DNA of 38,399 nucleotides from Patiriisocius_A hiemis (GTDB lineage Bacteria > Bacteroidota > Bacteroidia > Flavobacteriales > Flavobacteriaceae), in assembly GCF_031846325.1 (NCBI RefSeq), contig NZ_JAVRHZ010000010.1, positions 1 through 38,399 of the forward strand. Reading direction: 5' to 3'. Every line of letters begins with the position of its first letter. Position 1 is the stretch's first letter. The translations under genes and the position numbers were made by a program. Shown piece by piece: positions 32,722-38,399 of this stretch. The notes below the pieces were generated by a model, which saw only the letters and a list, made by a program, of their open reading frames with translations, made no database searches and had not been told where the DNA came from.

Positions 32722-34923
32722 CTAGTCTTTTTTCAGGGTTAAAACAACTTGAGTCCCCTCTTTAGTATCAAAAACATCACTTACTGTAACATCTACTTTG
32801 TCCTTATACATTTCATTTAAAATTGCAATTCGCTTTTTAATGTTGCCCATTCCTTTAGATTTTTGTTTCTTTTGATTTTCAGTTTTAAGGGCTTTCGATT
32901 TTTCTCGTCCAATACCATTATCTATGATAGATATTTGCACCGTTTCAGTATCTATTTTTTGAAAATGAATAGTTAACAAACCCTTCTCCTCTTTATATCG
33001 TAGACCATGCCAAACAGCGTTTTCCACATAGGGCTGTAACAACATAGGCGGTATTACAAATTCATTTAGAGGAATTTCATTATCAACCTCTATTGTATAT
33101 TCAAACTTATCTTGAAATCTAAAATGCTCTAACTTTACATACAGTTCTAATAATTCTATTTCTTTTTCTAATGGAATAAAATCTTCTTCGCTATTTTCTA
33201 ATACAGATCTCATGAGCTGGGAAAATTCACTTAAATATTTATTGGCAGCACGTTCGTCACTTTGAGCAATAAAGCTATTTACAGAATTTAAGGCATTAAA
33301 AATAAAATGTGGGTTCATTTGTGTACGCAGAGACTTTAACGCCAGAATATTATTAGCATATTTTTGCTGCCGGACACCTTTATATTGATTATACGCCATT
33401 GCCAAGAGCAAAAGTGCAATTAAAACAAGAGACCCTATAATCCACTTTTGTATAGTGTTATTTTTTTCAATAAGCTCTTGATTTTCAAAAGCCAGCTTAT
33501 ATCTGCTCTCGTTAATTTCACGTTCACTTTCTAAGCTTGAAATTCTATTTTGCTGTAAGGCAATATCCCTACTTAACCTTGAGGCTTGAGAAATCTCTTG
33601 TTCTTTTTTAACGTATAACTCATCAATCACTTCTACATAGCGCTCATAACTTTCGGTTGCTTTATCAAAATCGCCAATATCTCTATATACTTCAGATAAC
33701 TTTCTAGTGGCATCTTTTTCTACAACTAAATCCGATTTTGATTCAGCTTCATTAATACTCTTTTCCAAAAAAGGGATAGCTTCGTCATACTTTTCTAATC
33801 CAAGAAATGCATTTGCTATTTTATAGTTTTGACGCTGTGGAGTTAGTGGGCTATTATTATCTAAAGGTTCTTCATCATCATCTTCCAGATAATTAATTTC
33901 TTCTAAAGCTTCAGAACGCAATTCAATCTCTTTGTTATAATCCTTTTTTTGATTGTAGAAATCTGCAACTTTGTTTTTCTCTTCAACTGAACGCTTTCTA
34001 TTTTCTTTTTTAGATAATGTAAGTGAGTTGCCAAAGTACTCTTCTGCCTCTACTAATGACCCACCTAATGCATAGGCCTCCCCTATTTTGGAATTTAGAT
34101 CTGTAATTTTTGGGGTTATTTTATTTGCGGTTGCTAGATCCAGAGCTTTTTGATAATTAAAAATACTTTTTACAGGCACATTGGTTTGTTTGTAATTGTC
34201 GCCAAGGCCTTCGTAGACAATAACCTTTTGATAGTTAGAAAGGCGCTCTTTTAATAATACTGTATATAACTCTATACTTTCTTGATACTTATTATTTTGT
34301 CTGTATGCATCTGCTAGTTTAATTTGCACATCAACTCTAGGGGAAAAAGTGAGACTTCTTTTATAATTACCTATAGCAAGATCACTTTGCTTCCAGAACA
34401 AGTTAATGTCTCCCAAAGTTTCAAAAGCAATACTGTTTTCGGTATTGGTAATTTCTTTTTTAGGAACTACCTCTAAAGCTGTTGTGACATATCCAATACT
34501 CTGCGTTGCATTTTTTTTAAGTGTGATTTTTGCTGAATCTATATAGCTTGTAAAAGCACTTTTTGCATCTCTATTAGAGGCAACTTTTTTAAACTTACTA
34601 ATTTCGTTCTCTGGAGCTTCGACTCTAATTTTTATAAAATCGTCTTCTTCAACATCGTAATAAACAGTTTGAAAGTCGTCACTACTAATAACTATTTGAT
34701 CTCCCTCCTTTGCTAGTATTGAGAATCTTCCTAAATCATCAGTAGTGGTGTATTCACCTCCAACAATCTCAACATTTACCTTAGCAATAGGCTTGTTGGT
34801 CTCGTCCTCTATCACTTCCCCTTTTACTGTAAAGGGCACTTTTTCAGTACGAGATTGCTGGGCTATAGCAATAGTAGCAAAAACCAAAAAGAAGATGCAC
34901 AATATGTGTTTAAGATATTTCAT
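32722..34923 (-). CDS. LytS-type sensor histidine kinase with TPR sensor region
   Basis: 733 aa from ATG 34923, preferred over an ATG 24 nt upstream because it starts the signal peptide (MKYLKHILCIFFLVFATIAI). A small carboxypeptidase-regulatory/CNA-B-like beta domain follows (about 35-95: FTVKGEVIEDETNKPIAKVN), then TPR repeats at about 130-430, a coiled coil (about 440-490) and one transmembrane helix at about 490-510 (IIGSLVLIALLLLAMAY). The His_kinase domain (PF06580) has the phospho-His in NPHFIFN at about 537. The ATPase has an N-box (YVENAVWHGL, about 634), G1 DNGIG at about 669 and G2 GMGNIKKR at about 692. The sensor is outside the cytoplasm and may bind proteins. The response regulator is encoded next. 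Confidence 0.94.
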   Translation of the reverse strand: MKYLKHILCIFFLVFATIAIAQQSRTEKVPFTVKGEVIEDETNKPIAKVNVEIVGGEYTTTDDLGRFSILAKEGDQIVISSDDFQTVYYDVEEDDFIKIRVEAPENEISKFKKVASNRDAKSAFTSYIDSAKITLKKNATQSIGYVTTALEVVPKKEITNTENSIAFETLGDINLFWKQSDLAIGNYKRSLTFSPRVDVQIKLADAYRQNNKYQESIELYTVLLKERLSNYQKVIVYEGLGDNYKQTNVPVKSIFNYQKALDLATANKITPKITDLNSKIGEAYALGGSLVEAEEYFGNSLTLSKKENRKRSVEEKNKVADFYNQKKDYNKEIELRSEALEEINYLEDDDEEPLDNNSPLTPQRQNYKIANAFLGLEKYDEAIPFLEKSINEAESKSDLVVEKDATRKLSEVYRDIGDFDKATESYERYVEVIDELYVKKEQEISQASRLSRDIALQQNRISSLESEREINESRYKLAFENQELIEKNNTIQKWIIGSLVLIALLLLAMAYNQYKGVRQQKYANNILALKSLRTQMNPHFIFNALNSVNSFIAQSDERAANKYLSEFSQLMRSVLENSEEDFIPLEKEIELLELYVKLEHFRFQDKFEYTIEVDNEIPLNEFVIPPMLLQPYVENAVWHGLRYKEEKGLLTIHFQKIDTETVQISIIDNGIGREKSKALKTENQKKQKSKGMGNIKKRIAILNEMYKDKVDVTVSDVFDTKEGTQVVLTLKKD

Positions 34924-34947
34924 TTTACAAAAAAATATTGCTACCAA

Positions 34948-35167
34948 GACTTCTTAAAAAGTACTCTAGTCTTGATTATTAAGTAAACCTACAAACTTTA
35001 TCTGGTAGAATAAAATGGCAAAAGCTTGAAATAGCTTATTTGCACATTAAAAAAGACCACTTTACTCAATGAGAAGTCATGTTTACTAAACAATAAGCAA
35101 GAGCAACTCATTGGGCTTTTTTTATACAAAAAGTTCATTCTAGGTTTACATCAAAAATAAGTCTAAA
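34948..35167. other. Divergent intergenic region with an attenuator-like hairpin
   Basis: 220 nt between the kinase gene (leftward) and the SIMPL gene (rightward). No full TTG-TAnnTTTG promoter is visible in either direction; the nearest partial box is TAGGTTTA at 35141-35148. The region holds the hairpin and T-run at 35065-35123 described separately. Confidence 0.5.
35065..35123 (+). terminator. Leader hairpin with T-run upstream of the SIMPL gene
   Basis: CTCAATGAG (35065-35073) pairs with CTCATTGGG (35107-35115) with one G-U pair, around a 33-nt loop, and is followed by C and seven Ts (35117-35123). It ends 44 nt before ATG 35168. With no gene upstream on this strand it could end a short RNA or attenuate the SIMPL-VWA transcript. 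The long loop lowers confidence. Confidence 0.45.
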
Positions 35168-36202
35168 ATGAAAAAACAATTTACAATACTCTATTTGCTA
35201 ATAGCAATTTCAATAGCAGCAAAAGCACAACACAAAGGAAATTATGACCAAAACAACAAGCTAATTTCTAGACAAAATATTGCTAAAACTGCCTACGGAA
35301 ATGCGCAAGTATATAACCCATACGTACAACAGCAGACACAACCATTGCAAACTAGCAATACCATTAGAGTTGATGTAAAAGCACTAAAAAATGTAAAAGC
35401 AACAAACTATACAGCCGTCTTTAATTTATCTCAAATTGGAGCAACTGCAGAAGAAGCCAACAAACTCGTTAATGACCGAATTAATAATGTGAGAGCAGCT
35501 CTTTTGAGTGAAGGAGTTAAAGAAGAAGATATTGTTATAGATGTAATATCATTTGTTCCCGTTTATGAAGTTGAAGTCCAGAAAAAGATTTTTAGCACAA
35601 AATACAATGAGGTTCCAAAAGGGTTTAAACTACAGCAAAATATCCACATTAGGTTTAAAGATACTAAAACATTCGAAGCTATATTAACCGCTTGTGCATC
35701 TAATGAAATCTATAACCTAGTTAAGGTAGATTATTTTATAGATAATATTAAAGCTGTTTACAGAGAACTTCAAAAAGAACTACTAACCCTAATTAATGAA
35801 GAAAAAGAATACTACCAAGCATTAGGTTTTGATTTAACAAACTACAACAAAAAAATGGCAGATAATAAATACTGCTTTTTTCCTAAAGATTTTTATCAAA
35901 GCTATCAAGCTTATAATAGTATCTCTTTTGATGCTTTAAAAAAGAATAAAGTGATTACTAAAGTAGAAAAAGAAACTTCTTACTACTACCAACCTATCAC
36001 CTATCAAGATTATGATATTGTATTAAATCCTTCCATTTTAGAACCTGTAGTACAAATTGGAATGAACATAGTTTTAGAATACACTCCAAAACCCAAAGAA
36101 CAAAAAGAAGAACCTATAACAAAGACAGAAGTAAAACCCGTGTATTATGTACTATCACCTAATGGTACTATTGATATAAAAAAATTAGAAACAAATAAAT
36201 AA
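35168..36202 (+). CDS. SIMPL (DUF541)-domain exported protein
   Basis: 344 aa. Signal peptide at about 1-20 (MKKQFTILYLLIAISIAAKA, cut before QHKG). Residues about 65-230 match the SIMPL/DUF541 pattern: a paired beta strand and helix unit with the phrase NTIRVDVKALKNVKATNYTA, then TAEEANKLVNDRINNVRAAL and EEDIVIDVISFVPVYEVE. SIMPL proteins are periplasmic or membrane-attached oligomers whose function is poorly known. The C-terminal third (TSYYYQPITYQDYDIVLNPS) is less typical. The VWA lipoprotein gene begins 7 nt after the stop, so the pair is an operon. Confidence 0.82.
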   Translation: MKKQFTILYLLIAISIAAKAQHKGNYDQNNKLISRQNIAKTAYGNAQVYNPYVQQQTQPLQTSNTIRVDVKALKNVKATNYTAVFNLSQIGATAEEANKLVNDRINNVRAALLSEGVKEEDIVIDVISFVPVYEVEVQKKIFSTKYNEVPKGFKLQQNIHIRFKDTKTFEAILTACASNEIYNLVKVDYFIDNIKAVYRELQKELLTLINEEKEYYQALGFDLTNYNKKMADNKYCFFPKDFYQSYQAYNSISFDALKKNKVITKVEKETSYYYQPITYQDYDIVLNPSILEPVVQIGMNIVLEYTPKPKEQKEEPITKTEVKPVYYVLSPNGTIDIKKLETNK

Positions 36203-36208
36203 TTCGTT

Positions 36209-37357
36209 ATGAAAACAATTAAAATCACTTTACTCTTATTATGCATGACATTTTTGTCTTGCAAAGCAGAAAACAAAAAAGAGGCAATAGCATTTAATGG
36301 AACTATACAAACACCTATTGCTAAAGAACATTACATTAAAGTTGCACTCCTACTAGATACTAGTAATAGTATGGATGGCCTAATTGATCAAGCTAAGGCT
36401 CAACTTTGGGAAATAGTAAACGAACTCTCCTACGCCAAGTGTAAAAATGAAAGACCTAATTTAGAAATTGCTCTTTACGAATATGGAAATGATAATCTAG
36501 ACGCTAAAGAAGGCTATTTAAGAAAAATTCTTCCTTTTACTGAAGACCTAGATGATATTTCAAAAGAGCTTTTTTCATTAACTACAAATGGGGGAAGTGA
36601 ATACTGCGGTACAGTAATAAACTCTTCATTAAAACAATTAGATTGGGGAAATGATAATGATGATTTAAAAATGATTTTTATTGCTGGCAATGAACCTTTT
36701 ACACAAGGTACTATAAACTACAAAGATGCTGCCTTTAATGCCAAAGAAAAAGGAGTTGTTGTTAATACTATTTTTTGTGGTGACTATAAACATGGTATAG
36801 ACTCTTACTGGAAAGATGGAGCACAGCTAACTTATGGAGATTATATGGCTATTAATCATAATCAACAAACGGTACATATTTCGTCTCCTTATGATGATTT
36901 AATTCTACAATTAAACATAAAGCTTAACAACACATATATTCCTTATGGAAGAATAGGGAAAAATAAAATGGAAATACAAGCGGAACAAGACGCAAACGCT
37001 GGTGATTATAGTAAAGCAAATGCAGTAAGCAGAACAATTACAAAGGGGTCTCATTTGTATAAAAACAGTTCATGGGACTTAGTAGATGCTGAAGCCGAAG
37101 AAGATTTTGATTATAGTAAATTGAAAAAAGAAGATTTACCAGAAGAATTAAAAGAAAAATCCACTTCACAACTTAAGGTGTATATAGCTAAAAACCGAAA
37201 GGAGCGTGAAGACATTCAAGCTGAGATTGCAAGGTTAAACAAAAAAAGAAGGGCATATTTAGCTTCCAAAAAAGGTGAAAAAGACAATGGTTTAGAAAGT
37301 GCTATGATAAAAGCACTCAAAAAACAAGCAGAAAAGAAAAATTACAGTTGGAATTAA
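36209..37357 (+). CDS. VWA-domain lipoprotein
   Basis: 382 aa. Lipoprotein signal at 1-17 with lipobox FLSC and lipid-bearing Cys18. A von Willebrand factor A domain spans about 43-225 with an intact MIDAS start, Asp50-Thr-Ser52-Asn-Ser54 (LLLDTSNSMDG), a threonine-rich metal-site strand (SLTTNGGSEYCG) and IAGNEPFTQG in place of the usual DG-x-P loop, a variant seen in other VWA proteins. The C-terminal part (about 270-382) is a charged coiled coil (KSTSQLKVYIAKNRKERED). VWA domains mediate metal-dependent protein binding. The partner is probably the SIMPL protein encoded just upstream; this is inference. Confidence 0.88.
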   Translation: MKTIKITLLLLCMTFLSCKAENKKEAIAFNGTIQTPIAKEHYIKVALLLDTSNSMDGLIDQAKAQLWEIVNELSYAKCKNERPNLEIALYEYGNDNLDAKEGYLRKILPFTEDLDDISKELFSLTTNGGSEYCGTVINSSLKQLDWGNDNDDLKMIFIAGNEPFTQGTINYKDAAFNAKEKGVVVNTIFCGDYKHGIDSYWKDGAQLTYGDYMAINHNQQTVHISSPYDDLILQLNIKLNNTYIPYGRIGKNKMEIQAEQDANAGDYSKANAVSRTITKGSHLYKNSSWDLVDAEAEEDFDYSKLKKEDLPEELKEKSTSQLKVYIAKNRKEREDIQAEIARLNKKRRAYLASKKGEKDNGLESAMIKALKKQAEKKNYSWN

Positions 37358-37386
37358 AAAAAGCCCCTTTTCAGGGGCTTTAAATT
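37356..37386. terminator. Bidirectional intrinsic terminator
   Basis: The 9-bp stem AAAGCCCCT/AGGGGCTTT (37360-37368, 37373-37381) around TTTC is flanked by an A-run on the left and T-rich sequence on the right. It can end both the VWA (rightward) and porP (leftward) transcripts; the leftward T-run is stronger. Confidence 0.85.
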
Positions 37387-37387
37387 T

Positions 37388-38389
37388 TTAGTTTATTGCT
37401 GGACAATTACAATCGTATGGTTCTGGTCTTCCTCCTAAAAAGTCATAGCCCAAAGTAATTTGATGAAATCCTCCACTCTGAAAACGTATATTCCCTGCTT
37501 GATAAGAGTATGTATACGCAAACATAAAATTCTTATAGTTTACTCCTAAAACAGGCGTATAATATTGTAGTTTTTGTCCCTTTATTTCTTGACCATCAAG
37601 AAACTCTGCTCCATCAAAACTTCTTCTGTAAGATAATCCTCCCCAAAGCTGTCCAAAGTCCATTTCACGATACGCTTTAAAATTAACATCAACCGTTTGT
37701 TCTCCGGTTCTTTCTTGAAATTGGAATAGCACAGAGGGCTCATACGTCCAAGTAGCACCATAATTTCCTATTGCGTAAGCAAAAGAAGCCAGATACCTTC
37801 TTTGATTATTATTTTCAAAATCTGAAGAGTTAATACTTCTATTCTGAAAAATTAAATTCTTTACTGTAAGATGACCAGAAAAATCTAGGAAGTTATACGA
37901 CACTCCTACATCAATATTAAAATAAGATGTACTTTGAATAATTCCTGCAATAATTGGGTCAAAATCATTAGGATCAAACTGAGTCTCATCCAGTCTTGAC
38001 TGTATTAAACCAGCACTTAAACCAAAAGATAATTGATTTAAGTCAGCATCACTCCTAGAAAACATTAAATGATGCGCATATGTTAGATAACCTCCTGCTT
38101 GTGAGTGGAACCCATTTTGGTCATTAAAAACAATAGCACCAACTCCACTTTTCTCTCCTAAGCGCGCATTAAAACTTAACGTTTGCAAGTTTGGCGCTTC
38201 ATTTTGGTCAAACCATTGTTGTCTTGCTGTAAGTCGCAATTGATTGTGTGTCGCTGCTCCAGCCATAGATGGATGGAGTAAATACAAATTATCAGCAAAA
38301 TAATCTGAATAAAAGGGGATTCCATCCTGTGAAAACCCTAATTGAGAAATCAATAGTAGGAGGATGATGTAGGTTTTTTTGATGTTCAT
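37388..38389 (-). CDS. PorP/SprF-family outer-membrane protein (type IX secretion associated)
   Basis: 333 aa from ATG 38389; an ATG at 38398 adds three residues before the signal. Signal peptide at about 1-20 (MNIKKTYIILLLLISQLGFS), then GIPFYSDYFADNLYLLHPSM, typical of PorP/SprF (Bacteroidetes-specific type IX outer-membrane family), with a 14- to 16-strand barrel pattern to the end. SprF is needed to export the SprB adhesin in Flavobacterium. Members usually sit behind a large adhesin gene, which here would lie beyond the right window edge. The C-terminus ends PEPYDCNCPAIN. Confidence 0.9.
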   Translation of the reverse strand: MNIKKTYIILLLLISQLGFSQDGIPFYSDYFADNLYLLHPSMAGAATHNQLRLTARQQWFDQNEAPNLQTLSFNARLGEKSGVGAIVFNDQNGFHSQAGGYLTYAHHLMFSRSDADLNQLSFGLSAGLIQSRLDETQFDPNDFDPIIAGIIQSTSYFNIDVGVSYNFLDFSGHLTVKNLIFQNRSINSSDFENNNQRRYLASFAYAIGNYGATWTYEPSVLFQFQERTGEQTVDVNFKAYREMDFGQLWGGLSYRRSFDGAEFLDGQEIKGQKLQYYTPVLGVNYKNFMFAYTYSYQAGNIRFQSGGFHQITLGYDFLGGRPEPYDCNCPAIN

Positions 38390-38399
38390 AATAATCATC

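Overview
The window looks like an ordinary chromosomal stretch of a flavobacterium (family Flavobacteriaceae, Bacteroidota). The evidence is low G+C by eye, promoters of the Bacteroidota type (TTG about 20 nt upstream of TAnnTTTG), few Shine-Dalgarno sites, several TTG starts, tRNAs without encoded CCA, and lineage families: PorP/SprF, a DUF11-repeat surface protein, DUF6089, a FolK-deoxynucleoside kinase fusion, OmpP1/FadL next to a GDSL-like lipoprotein, and paired Skp/OmpH proteins. Genus cannot be told from sequence alone. I see no insertion sequence, prophage, CRISPR array, rRNA or integrase.

Layout. 1-1312 (minus) is the N-terminal part of a large secreted repeat protein cut by the window edge. 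1821-2406 holds a 40-aa lipoprotein whose end overlaps, in another frame, a four-helix membrane protein. 2454-2741 holds an 85-bp exact direct repeat, a 20-bp hairpin and a terminator, followed by tRNA-Leu(UAA) and tRNA-Gly(GCC) on the minus strand. Next come mutS (minus), a SpoU RNA methyltransferase (plus), and a FolK-dNK fusion (minus) with no ordinary start codon for its full FolK domain. 7715-11744 (plus) carries a queuosine-precursor transporter, an AsmA-like protein and a LysE exporter. A DUF2797 protein (minus) is divergent from a GH3-type adenylating enzyme plus carboxyl-methyltransferase-like pair (plus), and a second tiny lipoprotein follows.

15398-18838 (minus) is the proteostasis block clpX, clpP, tig, with a terminator between tig and clpP. 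Further minus genes are a holin-family membrane protein, a GDSL-like lipoprotein with an OmpP1/FadL porin, an alpha/beta hydrolase and pdxJ. 23892-31114 (plus) is an envelope block: CBS protein, nadK, DUF6089 barrel, uppS, bamA and two skp/ompH genes, followed by murI. A LytTR regulator and a TPR-containing LytS-type kinase (minus) follow. The window ends with a SIMPL-domain protein plus a VWA lipoprotein (plus) and a porP/sprF gene (minus).

Most genes are housekeeping or lineage-typical. The points most worth a second look are the missing FolK start codon, the near-tRNA duplication with mutually exclusive hairpins, the out-of-frame lipoprotein/membrane gene overlap, a shared sequence motif pair upstream of both tiny lipoproteins, and the SIMPL-VWA pair behind an attenuator-like leader. 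None of these can be proved a new system from this sequence alone.
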